In this document: piece by piece, positions 39,550 through 48,558 of the stretch
Layout of the letters: each line of letters begins with the position of its first letter
How positions within the stretch are numbered: position 1 is the stretch's first letter
Source: Thiohalocapsa sp.
GTDB lineage: Bacteria > Pseudomonadota > Gammaproteobacteria > Chromatiales > Chromatiaceae
NCBI GenBank assembly: GCA_021736785.1
Contig: JAIPFF010000001.1
Location: 124,001-188,000, forward strand
Reading direction: 5' to 3'
DNA length: 64,000 nt
Notes under the pieces: model-generated
Seen by the model: only the letters and a program-made list of their open reading frames with translations
Told to the model about the DNA's origin: nothing
The model's database searches: none
Program-made: the position numbers and the translations under genes

Positions 39550-40545
39550 ATGCTGAGTAGAATCGCCGAATCCCTCTATTGGATGGCGCGAAATCTGGAG
39601 CGCGCCGATGACACGGCGCGTATTCTCGATATCAACGTCGTCTTCATGCTCGAGGCCGACGAGGGCGCGACGGAGGAGATGCAATGGACGCCGCTCTTGT
39701 CCATTGTCGGCGCCGACGAGGCCTATCTTGCGCGCCATCCCGACGGCAAGGTGACAGTCCAACGCGTGATTCATCTGCTGACTCAGGACAAGGATTACGG
39801 CGGCTCGCTGTACAACAGCCTGCGCACGGGGCGCGAGAACGCCCGTGTCGTGCGCGACCGCATCTCTCAGGAAATGTGGGAGGCGATCAACGAGTTCTGG
39901 TTGTCCACCGACCGCCACCTCAAGGCCAAACTGCAGCCCTGGCGCGCGGCCGAGTTCTACGCCTACGTGCACCGCGAGGTGGCGCTGTTTTTCGGGCTTG
40001 CGCAGAGCACCATGATGCGCGGCGAGGCTTACGGATTTACGGTGCTCGGCAGCCTGCAGGAGCGCGCCGATATGACGGCGCGAATCCTCGATGTCCGCTA
40101 CCATCTATTGTTGCCGGATCTGACGTTGGTCGGCTCGCCGTTGGACTATTATCAGTGGGGCGCGTTGTTGAAGTCGCTGTCGGGCTTCGAGGCCTACCGC
40201 CGGAAATACCATAGCGGTATTCGGCCCATCGACGTCGTCGAGTTCGTCTTGCTCGATCCGGATTTCCCGCGCTCGCTGCGTTATTGCGTAGACGGGCTCG
40301 ATCGGGCGATCGAGCGCATCGGACTGGTGCGCGGAGGCTTGGTCGCGGAGCGCCTGGCGGCGCTGCGCGCGCATCTCGACGCCACCTCGCCGCGAGCCGT
40401 GCTGGATCAAGGACTGCACGAGTACTTGGACGACTTCCTTGCACTGCTGGCGGCGTTGACCGCCGCCCTGCAAGCGGATTATTTCGAAGCGCACATGGGC
40501 GAGCCCGAGTTGTCGGAGCCGCATCCGCAAGGAGAGGCCGGGTGA
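39550..40545 (+). CDS. Alpha-E domain protein (COG2307)
   Basis: A 331-residue, mostly helical protein that starts MLSRIAESLYWMARNLERAD, the invariant opening of the alpha-E (DUF403) family. Other conserved segments are RENARVVRDRISQEMWEAIN and FLLDPDFPRSLRYC-like VLLDPDFPRSLRYCVDGLD. It is always encoded with COG2308 ATP-grasp and transglutaminase genes and is predicted to be a partner or scaffold of the ligase. The ATG at 39550 matches the family start. A 272-bp gap without coding evidence separates it from the ATP-grasp gene. Its stop overlaps the next gene (GTGA). Confidence 0.93.
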   Translation: MLSRIAESLYWMARNLERADDTARILDINVVFMLEADEGATEEMQWTPLLSIVGADEAYLARHPDGKVTVQRVIHLLTQDKDYGGSLYNSLRTGRENARVVRDRISQEMWEAINEFWLSTDRHLKAKLQPWRAAEFYAYVHREVALFFGLAQSTMMRGEAYGFTVLGSLQERADMTARILDVRYHLLLPDLTLVGSPLDYYQWGALLKSLSGFEAYRRKYHSGIRPIDVVEFVLLDPDFPRSLRYCVDGLDRAIERIGLVRGGLVAERLAALRAHLDATSPRAVLDQGLHEYLDDFLALLAALTAALQADYFEAHMGEPELSEPHPQGEAG

Positions 40546-41450
40546 ATTACCGTATCGAGCGTATCGACCGTTTGCATTTCAGCGCGGCGGTGCGCGAGCA
40601 CCATTTCGAATGCCGCGTCGCGCCCTGGGACGATGCTACCCAGCGGCTCAAGCGATTCGAGGTGCTGTCCGAGCCGACCGCGGACTTTGCATCCCATCGC
40701 GATGGCTTCGGCAACCAGGTGCATCGCTCGGCGCTGCTCGGCGCCCATGATGCCTTGGCGGTGCGCGTGCGCGCCGACGTCGAGACGCTGCTGCCGAATC
40801 CCTTCGATTTCGAACCGGTGGCGCCGGCGCGCGAGGGTGCCTGGATCGCCGACAGCCTGCGCCAGGCCCCGAGATTATGGGACTTCGTGCTGTATCGCAG
40901 TGCGCTGACGCCGGTGCTGACGCCGGCCACGGCGACCGAGTTGCTGGGCGAGGGCGACTGCTGGCCGGGGCCCGGCGAGCAAGTCCCGATGCTCGAGCGC
41001 ATCCAGCAGGCCCTGCAGTGGATCGGGGACCGGTTTGAGCACGACCCGGCACAACGGGAGCCGGCGCAGACGCTTGCGGAAGTCGTCGGCCGAGATGCTT
41101 GCCATGCCGCGGATCTGGCCCATCTGGCGATTGCTATCGTGCGTGCCTGGGGCATGCCCGCGCGTTTTGCAGCAGGTTATGTCGACGCCGACTGCTTCGA
41201 GTCGGACGATGACCCGCCGCGGACATCCGAGCCGCTGCCGCAGACGTTGCACTATTGGATGGAAGCGCTGGTGCCGGGCGCCGGTTGGCGCGGCTTCGAT
41301 GCGGCCCGAGGGCTATTGGCCGATGATTCCTACGTCCGTCTTGCGGTCGGCCGGGATCGGCACGACGTGCGCGGCTTTCGGCACAGCTACAAGGGCGACG
41401 GCGAGTACGCCGGCGTCGAAACCGAGATCGACGTCCAGCGTCTGGACTGA
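40542..41450 (+). CDS. Transglutaminase-like cysteine peptidase/transferase
   Basis: A 302-residue protein starting with GTG at 40542, overlapping the alpha-E stop and preceded by AAGGAGA. Transglutaminase N-domain (about 1-90) and core with catalytic Cys187 (GRDACHAADLAHLA), His237 (LHYWMEALVPGAGW) and Asp253. No signal peptide is seen, so it should work in the cytoplasm. In the predicted amidoligase system it would trim, transfer or proofread the isopeptide or peptide product of the ATP-grasp enzyme. It is the second transglutaminase of the locus; the first is fused to DUF2126. Confidence 0.92.
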   Translation: MNYRIERIDRLHFSAAVREHHFECRVAPWDDATQRLKRFEVLSEPTADFASHRDGFGNQVHRSALLGAHDALAVRVRADVETLLPNPFDFEPVAPAREGAWIADSLRQAPRLWDFVLYRSALTPVLTPATATELLGEGDCWPGPGEQVPMLERIQQALQWIGDRFEHDPAQREPAQTLAEVVGRDACHAADLAHLAIAIVRAWGMPARFAAGYVDADCFESDDDPPRTSEPLPQTLHYWMEALVPGAGWRGFDAARGLLADDSYVRLAVGRDRHDVRGFRHSYKGDGEYAGVETEIDVQRLD

Positions 41451-41466
41451 GCGTCCCGCACAACGA

Positions 41467-41495
41467 CGAAGCCCCGCCTGCGGGGCGGGGCTTCG
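41467..41495. terminator. Bidirectional terminator-type hairpin
   Basis: A 12-bp perfect stem (41467-41478 with 41484-41495) and 5-nt loop, 16 bp after the transglutaminase stop and 88 bp beyond the end of the convergent small gene. There is no T-tract on either side. Confidence 0.7.
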
Positions 41496-41582
41496 CGAAG
41501 AAGACACGGGGACAAAGCAGCCCCCGCAGCCGTACCTGGCGCCTTCCCCGACGTGGTCCTTGGCCAAGCGGCCTTTCGGCCC

Positions 41583-41738
41583 TTAATCTTCGATAAACGG
41601 ATTGGCCGTTTCGATGGTCTGAACTTCGACCACCGGCGCACGGTCTTTCTGTGCGTTCACGGCCTGATCGTCGTTGACGACGACTGCCGTCGACACGCTG
41701 CCGATCAAAAGTGCGGCTACGGCGAGAGGTGCAAGCAT
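41583..41738 (-). CDS. Small secreted or membrane-anchored peptide (51 aa), unknown function
   Basis: A 51-residue product that I read directly: start MLAPLAVAALLIGSVSTAVV, end VQTIETANPFIED. The first 20 residues are hydrophobic, like a signal peptide or single membrane anchor; the remaining 31 are acidic and polar with one conserved-looking NPF. Support for a real gene is strong: GGAGG 6 nt before the ATG, and TTGAAA-16-TATAAT upstream with a 35-base leader. It is convergent with the amidoligase cluster and divergent from the response regulator. No relative is recognised. A substrate or sensor peptide for the neighbouring enzymes is one speculative option. Confidence 0.8.
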   Translation of the reverse strand: MLAPLAVAALLIGSVSTAVVVNDDQAVNAQKDRAPVVEVQTIETANPFIED

Positions 41739-41779
41739 ATCGAGCCTCCGAAAAGAGTGACTTGGTTAAGATGGGAATC

Positions 41780-41807
41780 ATTATATAAGCATTTTCTAAT
41801 GTTTCAA
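41780..41807 (-). promoter_or_regulatory. Near-consensus sigma-70 promoter of the 51-aa peptide gene
   Basis: On the minus strand TTGAAA (41802-41807), 16-bp spacer, perfect TATAAT (41780-41785). The expected start of transcription is near 41773, 35 bases before the ATG. The surrounding 60 bp are the most AT-rich stretch nearby. Confidence 0.8.
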
Positions 41808-41925
41808 CCCTTGGCCAATAGACGTCCTCGCAACTCGTGATGTGTGTCAATATTTTCCGCGCCGTCAATCCCGGTGATCCGGCATGCCGGCGCGCACATC
41901 CGCACGCGGACCGTGAGATGCAACG

Positions 41926-43299
41926 ATGGGACAACGACTCCTGATCATCGAAGACGACGCGGCACTCGGGCAGATGCTGGCGCTGCATTTCGAGGACGAA
42001 GGCTTTGAAGTCCGCCTCGTGGAGCGCTGCGCGGCTGCTCTCGAGGCCGTCGCCGCGGACGATTTCGACTTGGCGCTGCTCGACCAGCAGTTGCCGGACG
42101 GCATGGGCAGCGCACTGCTGCCGCGTCTGCTGAAAGCCGCGCCGGAGCTGGCCGTCATCATGATGACGGGGCAGCACGATCTCGAGCTAGCCATCGAGGC
42201 GATTCAGCATGGTGCCGCGGACTTCGTGCACAAGCCCGTGCGCACCGACGATCTCCAGAACACGGTCGAGCGCCTGCTCGATAATCGGCGCATGGCGCGC
42301 GAGACCGTCAAGCCCGCCTCGATCGGCGCGCCCGTGGTTCAGCGCGACCTGATCGGTCGCAGCGATGCGATGCTGGTCGTCAGCAAGGCCATCGCGCTCG
42401 GCGCCCGGGGTTCGGCCACGGTGCTGATCACCGGCGAATCGGGCACCGGCAAGGAGGTCGCCGCACGCTTGATCCACCAGCACAGCGGTGTTTCCGGTCC
42501 GTTCGTCGCCCTCAACTGCGCGGCCATCGTCGATACGCTGCTCGAGAGCGAGCTGTTCGGCCACGAGCGCGGTGCGTTCACCGGCGCTCAGGCCCGCAAG
42601 CCGGGCAAGCTCGAACTGGCGAGCGACGGTACGCTGTTCTTGGACGAAGCCGGAGAGCTGGCGCCGCACCTGCAGGCCAAACTGCTGCGGGTGCTGCAGG
42701 AGCGGGTTTACGAGCGTGTCGGCGGCACCGAAACGCTGACCAGCAACGCGCGCATCATCGCCGCCACCAACCGCGACCTGATGGCGGAGGCGGCCGTCGG
42801 GCGCTTTCGCGAGGATCTCGCCTTCCGGCTACGGGTGATCGAGATCCGCATGCCGGCGCTGCGCGAGCGTAAAGAAGACATTCCGCTGCTGGTGGAAGGC
42901 TTGGCGGCGCGCATTGCGACGCGGCTGGAGCGTCCCGTGCCCGGCTTCGCGGAGTCGGCGCTCGCCGCGCTGCAGGCCTATGATTGGCCGGGCAACGTGC
43001 GCGAATTGGAAAACCTGTTGACCCGCGCGCTGGTGAATGCGCGCGACGGCGTCATCACTCCGGACCTGTTGGATCTGCCGGCAGGCGGCAAGGCGTCGGG
43101 CGCAACAGCGGCAGCGCCGGCCGAGACCGCGGCGGCGCTGCGCACCCTCGATGAGGTCGAGGCGGAGCATATCGGGCGCGTCCTTGCGCACACCGAAGGG
43201 CACAAGGGCCGCAGCGCCGAGATCCTCGGCATCTCGCGGCCTGCACTGGACCGCAAGATCGTCAAATACGGTCTACAGGTACAAAGGCGCCGCTCGTGA
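41926..43299 (+). CDS. NtrC-family sigma-54-dependent response regulator
   Basis: A 457-residue three-domain activator. Receiver (1-118) with Asp10/Asp11, phospho-acceptor Asp53 and Lys103 in VHKPVR. The AAA+ domain (about 140-375) has Walker A GESGTGKE, the sigma-54 contact loop GAFTGA, Walker B TLFLDEAGEL and WPGNVRELENLLTRALVNAR. The C-terminal Fis-type helix-turn-helix is GRSAEILGISRPALDRKIVK. All catalytic motifs are intact. No histidine kinase is encoded next to it, so it is an orphan in this window. Target genes unknown; the adjacent amidoligase locus is a candidate on position only. Confidence 0.93.
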   Translation: MGQRLLIIEDDAALGQMLALHFEDEGFEVRLVERCAAALEAVAADDFDLALLDQQLPDGMGSALLPRLLKAAPELAVIMMTGQHDLELAIEAIQHGAADFVHKPVRTDDLQNTVERLLDNRRMARETVKPASIGAPVVQRDLIGRSDAMLVVSKAIALGARGSATVLITGESGTGKEVAARLIHQHSGVSGPFVALNCAAIVDTLLESELFGHERGAFTGAQARKPGKLELASDGTLFLDEAGELAPHLQAKLLRVLQERVYERVGGTETLTSNARIIAATNRDLMAEAAVGRFREDLAFRLRVIEIRMPALRERKEDIPLLVEGLAARIATRLERPVPGFAESALAALQAYDWPGNVRELENLLTRALVNARDGVITPDLLDLPAGGKASGATAAAPAETAAALRTLDEVEAEHIGRVLAHTEGHKGRSAEILGISRPALDRKIVKYGLQVQRRRS

Positions 43300-43372
43300 C
43301 CGGCGCCGCGCGCGCTACCGGAGCCGCGCTCCGTTTGCCGGGCGATAGCGCAGCGCGAGCGCTTGCCGCCGG

Positions 43373-43705
43373 TCACTGCGCGGTTTTCGCAAGCGCCTTC
43401 TCCGCGCGCTTGCGGAAGACCTGCATTTCCTTCGATGCCTGTACATCGCCCTTTTCGGCGGCGGCGTCGATACCCCGGTCGAAGACCTCGACGGCCTCGC
43501 GGTGCCGGCCGGCGGCGTCGAGCGCCTTGCCGTAAAGTTTCCAGGCCGCCGAGTAGCCGGGATCCAGGCGCACGGCCTCGGCCAGGTGTGCGATGGCCGC
43601 ATCGGTGTCGTCGCGCTTGAGGTATTCGTTGCCCAAGCTGTAGCGCAGCAGCGCCGAGTCCTGACCGCGTGCGCGCATGGCTTCGAGGTTCTCGATCATG
43701 CCCAT
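43373..43705 (-). CDS. Tetratricopeptide repeat protein
   Basis: A 110-residue protein made of about two TPR units (YSLGNEYLKRDDTDAAIAHL, then AWKLYGKALDAAGRHREAVE) and a charged helical C-terminus. No signal peptide. GGAG lies 8 nt upstream of the ATG. TPRs mediate protein-protein contacts; the partner is unknown. It is convergent with the response regulator gene (73 bp apart) and divergent from the small gene at 43939. Confidence 0.88.
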   Translation of the reverse strand: MGMIENLEAMRARGQDSALLRYSLGNEYLKRDDTDAAIAHLAEAVRLDPGYSAAWKLYGKALDAAGRHREAVEVFDRGIDAAAEKGDVQASKEMQVFRKRAEKALAKTAQ

Positions 43706-43938
43706 TTCCGCTGCTCCAACTGGTTATGTGCCCGCCCCGGGGCCGCGGCGGGATCGTTCTACGTTGCCCGCGGAGGCCGTGCCGGCGTCGTCGCGCAGCG
43801 CCTTTGGGCTATTATCCGAGGGCGGATTCGCCGACAAGGACCGCTTGTCCGCGGTTCGTTCCCGTCGCCCTGCGCCGCCTCCGCGTCGATCGGTAGGAGA
43901 CGCAGTGCGTCGACTCATTCCCCGCCGAGGTACCCGCC

Positions 43939-44157
43939 ATGCAAGCCGTCATCGATCGCGCGTATTGTCTGCGGCATCCGGGCCGCATCGTTCGTCTGTT
44001 CGGGCTCGATGTTTACATGGGGCTGTTGCTGAACAAGCGGAAGACCCTGCTCGAGCGGGTGACCGAGAAGTACCGGACCAACGCCGTCGCCGTGCCCGGC
44101 GCCGTCGGCAACGCCTACAGCACAGCGAATCGGTGCCGCGGCGCATCCGCGAGCTGA
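43939..44157 (+). CDS. Small hypothetical protein, possibly frameshifted near its end
   Basis: A 72-residue reading with a well-composed start (MQAVIDRAYCLRHPGRIVRL, then LFGLDVYMGLLLNKRKTLLE) and GAGG 9 nt upstream. After about residue 60 the frame becomes Arg/Ser/Cys-rich and stops. In the overlapping frame the DNA from about 44118 to a TGA at 44187-44189 reads SESVPRRIRELKTTLAPAHV, which looks like a genuine C-terminus. One missing base, or two extra, near 44117 would join them into a protein of about 83 residues. No known family is recognised. Confidence 0.5.
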   Translation: MQAVIDRAYCLRHPGRIVRLFGLDVYMGLLLNKRKTLLERVTEKYRTNAVAVPGAVGNAYSTANRCRGASAS

Positions 44158-44199
44158 AGACGACGCTCGCGCCGGCGCACGTCGCCTGACGCGCCTTGC

Positions 44200-45678
44200 T
44201 CAGCGCCGCCAGAAAGCCGGTGTCAGCAGCACCAGGAGCGTGAAGATCTCCAGGCGCCCGAGCAACATCGCGAAGCACAGGATCCAGATGCCGGGGTCGT
44301 GCATGTCGAAATAGTGAGCGCCGACAGTGGAGAGACCGGGTCCCAGGTTGTTCATGCAGGCGGCAACGGCCGAAAACGACGTCATCAGATCGAGCCCGGT
44401 GGCCGCCAGTGCCAAATACATCACCGTGAACGTGGCGACATAGAGCGAAAAGAAGCCCCACACCGCGTCCACGACGCGGTGGCTCACGACCTTGTTTCCG
44501 ACACGCACCGGCATCTGGGCGCTGGGGTGGATAAGGCGGCCGATCTCGCGCAGTCCCTGCTTGATCAGCAACAGGAAACGGATCACCTTGATGCCGCCGC
44601 CCGTGGACCCCGCACAGCCCCCGACGAAGGCCATGAACAAGAGCAGGATCCCGGTGAACGGCGGCCAGTAATAGAACTCGGCGGTGGTGAAGCCCGTGGT
44701 GGTGCCGATGGAGACGACTTGGAACAGTCCCTTGGTAAAGGACTCCTCCCAGTCGATGTAGGTGTTGGTGTAGTACAGCGCGACGGTGACGATGACCGTC
44801 GCCACGGCCAGCAGCAGCAGATAGAAGCGAAACTCGCTGTCGCGGACATAGGTCATCGGGTCCAGCCTGCGCACGGCGACGAAGTGCAGCGCGAAGTTGA
44901 CCCCGGACAGCAGCATGAATACCACCGCGATCATCTCGATGGCGGTGCTGTCGAAGTAGCCGATGCTGGCGTCGTGGGTAGAGAAACCGCCGATCGCGAC
45001 CGTGGAGAATGCGTGTCCGATGGCGTCGAAGCCGGACATGCCGGCAAGCCAATAGGCCAGCGCGCAGGCAATCGTCAGCCAAAGGTAGATGTACCAAAGT
45101 GCCTTCGCCGTCTCGGTGATGCGCGGCGTCAGCTTGGTATCCTTCATCGGCCCCGGCGTCTCGGCTCGGTAGAGCTGCATGCCGCCGACGCCGAGCATGG
45201 GGAGCACTGCGACGGCGAGCACGATGATGCCCATGCCGCCGAGCCACTGCAGTTGTTGGCGATACCAGAGCATCGCGTGCGGCAGTTCGTCGATGCCCAA
45301 AATCACGGTCGCGCCGGTCGTCGTCAGCCCCGATAAAGACTCGAAGACCGCGTCGGTCGGCGAGAGGTCCGGTTCCTCGGACAAGAGAAACGGGATGGCG
45401 CCGGCGAGTCCCAGCGCCACCCAGAACAGCACCACGACCAGAAAGCCATCGCGCAGGCGCAGTTCCTGGCGCAGCCGCGCCACCGGCGCCCAGATCACCA
45501 CCCCGACCACCAGGATCACAAGGAACGCGTAGACGAACGGCATCCCCGCACCGTCGCCGTAGACCAGCGATACCGCCGCCGGCGGCAGCATCGTGACGCT
45601 GAAGACCATCAGCAACAGGCCGAGCACCTTCTGTACGGTCGCGAAGCGCCAGACGGCGCGGGCAGGCTGCATGACCAT
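44200..45678 (-). CDS. trkH: Trk potassium uptake channel subunit TrkH
   Basis: A 492-residue inner-membrane K+ translocation subunit with about ten to twelve helices in four MPM repeats. Selectivity-filter loops are visible as [41 protein letters not shown] and [15 protein letters not shown]. The cytoplasmic loop [23 protein letters not shown] is a strong TrkH signature (shown in part: GSTGGGIKV). The start is ATG 45678 with GGAG 9 nt upstream; a TTG (45693) and an ATG (45672) are alternatives. It works with TrkA, encoded 20 bp upstream. Confidence 0.96.
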   Translation of the reverse strand: MVMQPARAVWRFATVQKVLGLLLMVFSVTMLPPAAVSLVYGDGAGMPFVYAFLVILVVGVVIWAPVARLRQELRLRDGFLVVVLFWVALGLAGAIPFLLSEEPDLSPTDAVFESLSGLTTTGATVILGIDELPHAMLWYRQQLQWLGGMGIIVLAVAVLPMLGVGGMQLYRAETPGPMKDTKLTPRITETAKALWYIYLWLTIACALAYWLAGMSGFDAIGHAFSTVAIGGFSTHDASIGYFDSTAIEMIAVVFMLLSGVNFALHFVAVRRLDPMTYVRDSEFRFYLLLLAVATVIVTVALYYTNTYIDWEESFTKGLFQVVSIGTTTGFTTAEFYYWPPFTGILLLFMAFVGGCAGSTGGGIKVIRFLLLIKQGLREIGRLIHPSAQMPVRVGNKVVSHRVVDAVWGFFSLYVATFTVMYLALAATGLDLMTSFSAVAACMNNLGPGLSTVGAHYFDMHDPGIWILCFAMLLGRLEIFTLLVLLTPAFWRR

Positions 45679-45698
45679 CCGTGCTTGCTCCAAGCGGC

Positions 45699-47072
45699 TC
45701 AGAAAAAGGTGATGCCGACCTGGAACAGCTTTTCGACCTCGGGAACCCGGAGCCTGTCCTGGAGGAACAGAATGACGTGGTCTTCCGAGGCGATGACCGC
45801 ATCGTGATGGGCGATAATCACTTCGTCGCCGCGCACGATGGCACCGATACTGGCGCCCTTCGGCAAGCGGATATCTTCGATGGCGCGGCCAACGACCTTG
45901 CTCGAGCTCTCGTCGCCGTGGGCGATGGCCTCGATGGCCTCGGCGGCACCGCGGCGCAGGGAATGTACGACCACGACATCGCCGCGGCGCACATGCTTGA
46001 GCAGGCTGCCGATGGTGGCCTGCTGCGGCGAGATCGCGATATCGATGGGGCCGCTCTGAACCAAGTCCACATAGGCGGTGCGGTTGATCAGTGCCATGAC
46101 CTTCCGCGCGCCCAGGCGCTTGGCCAGCATCGCCGACAGAATATTGGCCTCGTCGTCGTTGGTGACGGCGCAGAAGACGTCGGTGTCCTCGACGTTCTCC
46201 TCCAGCAGCAGCTCTTCATCGGCGGCGTCGCCGTGCAGCACGATGGTCCGCTCCAAGGCCTCGGCGATGTGCTTGCACCGGTCCAGGTCGCGCTCGATCA
46301 CTTTGACGCGGTAGTTGCGCTCGGTGGCCCGCGCGAGCCGTGTACCGATGTTGCCGCCGCCCGCGAACAGCAAGCGCTTGTAGGGCTTCTCCAGGCGTCT
46401 CAGCTCGCTCATGACCGAGCGGATATGCTTCGGTGCGGCGACAAAGAAGACCTCGTCGTCGGCTTCGATGACGGTGTCGCCGCTGGGGTGGATCGCGCGG
46501 TCCTGGCGGTAGATGGCCGCGACCCGCGCGTCCACATGCGGCATATGCTCGTAGAGGGTGCGCAACTCGTGGCCCACCAACGGTCCGCCGTAATAGGCGC
46601 GCACCGCCACCAGTCGCACGCGCCCGCCGGCGAAGTCGGTCACCTGCAGTGTCCCGGGGTTCTCGATCAGCCGCAGGATGTAGTCGGTAACGAGCTGCTC
46701 CGGGCTGATGCGCACGTCGATCGGCAACGCATCCGTGCCGAAGAGTTTGTCTTGCTCCAGAAACGTCGGCGCGCGCACTCTGGCGATTTTGGTCGGCGTG
46801 TGGAACAGGGTATACGCGACTTGGCAGGCGACCATGTTGGTCTCGTCGCTGTTGGTCACGGCGATGATCATGTCCGCGTCTTCGGCGCCCGCGCGCAGCA
46901 GCACGTCGGGATGGGCGCCGTGTCCCTGCAGCGTGCGCAGGTCGAAGCGGTCCGCGAGCTCCCGCAGCCTGGCCGCTTCGGTGTCGACCACGGTGATGTC
47001 GTTGGCCTCGCTGACCAGGTTGGCGGCGACGGATGTCCCCACCTGGCCGGCGCCGAGGATGATGATTTTCAT
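45699..47072 (-). CDS. trkA: Trk system NAD(H)-binding regulatory protein TrkA
   Basis: A 457-residue peripheral membrane protein that gates TrkH. It has two RCK units, each with an NAD-binding Rossmann domain and a TrkA-C domain. The first begins [20 protein letters not shown]; the second begins [18 protein letters not shown] near residue 233. Length equals E. coli TrkA (458). The frame is open 11 codons further upstream, but [12 protein letters not shown] is the family start, so I placed it at 47072. It lies 118 bp downstream of ntrX. Confidence 0.97.
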   Translation of the reverse strand: MKIIILGAGQVGTSVAANLVSEANDITVVDTEAARLRELADRFDLRTLQGHGAHPDVLLRAGAEDADMIIAVTNSDETNMVACQVAYTLFHTPTKIARVRAPTFLEQDKLFGTDALPIDVRISPEQLVTDYILRLIENPGTLQVTDFAGGRVRLVAVRAYYGGPLVGHELRTLYEHMPHVDARVAAIYRQDRAIHPSGDTVIEADDEVFFVAAPKHIRSVMSELRRLEKPYKRLLFAGGGNIGTRLARATERNYRVKVIERDLDRCKHIAEALERTIVLHGDAADEELLLEENVEDTDVFCAVTNDDEANILSAMLAKRLGARKVMALINRTAYVDLVQSGPIDIAISPQQATIGSLLKHVRRGDVVVVHSLRRGAAEAIEAIAHGDESSSKVVGRAIEDIRLPKGASIGAIVRGDEVIIAHHDAVIASEDHVILFLQDRLRVPEVEKLFQVGITFF

Positions 47073-47190
47073 AGGCGGGGCGGACCGCCGCGCGGGTCGC
47101 GGCATGGAGGGGCAAGCGCCGGGGCCCGCCGTTCGACGATCAACGGCAGACGCGCGCCGCAGGTCATCCGCGCGGCGATAGGGGATATGC

Positions 47191-48558
47191 TCATCGGCGC
47201 TCTTTGATCTCGATGCCCAGCGAGCGCAGCTTGCGGTAGAGGTGCGTGCGCTCCATGCCCGCTTCCTTCGCCATCTTGCTGACGTTGCCGGCGTGCTTGT
47301 CGAGCTGATACTCCAGATAGGCCTTCTCGAACTGCTCGCGGGCCTGGCGCAGGGGCTGGTCGAACGAGACCATCCCCTCCAGCGGCTGCGTCGGCACCGG
47401 CGGCGCGGAGCCCAGCGCCGACTCGACCTCGGTCTGCGTGATCTCGTCGCCGGCGCCGAGGATCAGCACCCGCTGCACCAAATTCTTCAGCTCGCGGATG
47501 TTGCCCGGCCAGCTGTAGTTGCGCAGGAAGTTCTGCGCGCCGACGCTGAAGCGCCGATACGGCAGTTTTTCATGCGTCGCGAAATAGTCGACGTAGTAGC
47601 TCAGCAGGTCCGGGATGTCTTCGGCGTGCTCGCGCAGGGGCGGGATGTGTAGCGGCACCACGTTCAAGTGGTAGAACAAGTCTTCGCGGAACTTGCCGGC
47701 ACGGACCTCTTCTTTCAGGTCGCGCTGGGTCGCGGCGATGATGCGAACGTCGATGGCCACCGGCTCGCTGCCGCCGACGCGCAGGAATGAGCCGGTGTCG
47801 AGCGCGCCAAGCAATTGGCCTTGGGCCTCCAGGTCCATATCGGCGACCTCGTCGAGCAGCAGCGTGCCGCCGGCGGCCTGCTCGAGGCTGCCGTAGTGCA
47901 CATGGCCGCCTTCCTCGGTGCCGAACAGCTCCACCGCTGCATTGCCGCGGGCGATGGCGGAAACGCCGAGATCGACGAACGGGCGCTCGCGCCGCGCGCT
48001 CTGGGAGTGCAGGAAGCGGGCGAAGGTCTCGCGTCCGGCGCCGGCCTCCCCGGTGATCAGCACCCAGGTATCGTGCTGGGCGATGCGCTTGACCTGCTCG
48101 CGCAGGCGCTGCATCGCGGCGGAGCGGCCGGCGGGCTCGTGCACCAGCGGCGCCCGCCGGCGCAGCCCCACGTTCTCGCGTGCGAGCTTGTCCGCCTCCA
48201 GTGCGCGCTCCACCGTCAGCAGCAGCTTCGCCATCGACAGCGGTTTCTCGAGGAAGTCGTAGGCGCCGAGTCGGGTCGCCTCCACCGCCGTCTCCACGTT
48301 GCCGTGGCCGGACATCATGATGACCGGGCAAGGCAGCCCCTCGTCCTCGGCCCACTCCTTCAGCAGGCTGATGCCGTCGAGATCCGGCATCCAGATGTCT
48401 AGCAGCATGAGATCCGGCCGTCGCTCGCGCAGCGCATGGCGGGCGGCCTCGCCGTTCTCCGCATTGGTGACGGCGTAACCCTCGTCTTCGAGGATGTCCT
48501 GCACCGTCTCGCGGATGTCGGGCTCGTCGTCCACGACGAGGATGTGGGTCGCGCTCAT
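47191..48558 (-). CDS. ntrX: NtrX-type response regulator with degenerate AAA+ domain
   Basis: A 455-residue NtrC-like regulator. The receiver domain is intact (Asp10, Asp11, phospho-acceptor Asp54, Lys105). In the AAA+ domain the Walker A reads GEAGAGRE at 170-177, with Arg176 replacing the invariant lysine. The sigma-54 loop GAFTGA is absent: [14 protein letters not shown] stands in its place. Walker B ([10 protein letters not shown]) and [15 protein letters not shown] are kept, and the C-terminal Fis-type helix-turn-helix is [20 protein letters not shown]. It is unlikely to drive sigma-54 open-complex formation; a repressor or sigma-70-type activator is more probable. Coupled to ntrY by ATGA. 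Confidence 0.92.
   Translation of the reverse strand: MSATHILVVDDEPDIRETVQDILEDEGYAVTNAENGEAARHALRERRPDLMLLDIWMPDLDGISLLKEWAEDEGLPCPVIMMSGHGNVETAVEATRLGAYDFLEKPLSMAKLLLTVERALEADKLARENVGLRRRAPLVHEPAGRSAAMQRLREQVKRIAQHDTWVLITGEAGAGRETFARFLHSQSARRERPFVDLGVSAIARGNAAVELFGTEEGGHVHYGSLEQAAGGTLLLDEVADMDLEAQGQLLGALDTGSFLRVGGSEPVAIDVRIIAATQRDLKEEVRAGKFREDLFYHLNVVPLHIPPLREHAEDIPDLLSYYVDYFATHEKLPYRRFSVGAQNFLRNYSWPGNIRELKNLVQRVLILGAGDEITQTEVESALGSAPPVPTQPLEGMVSFDQPLRQAREQFEKAYLEYQLDKHAGNVSKMAKEAGMERTHLYRKLRSLGIEIKERR

Noticed and set aside
41553-41840. 95-codon plus-strand open frame in the gap before the response regulator
   Set aside because: It is antisense to the 51-residue peptide gene, which has a far better promoter and ribosome-binding site.
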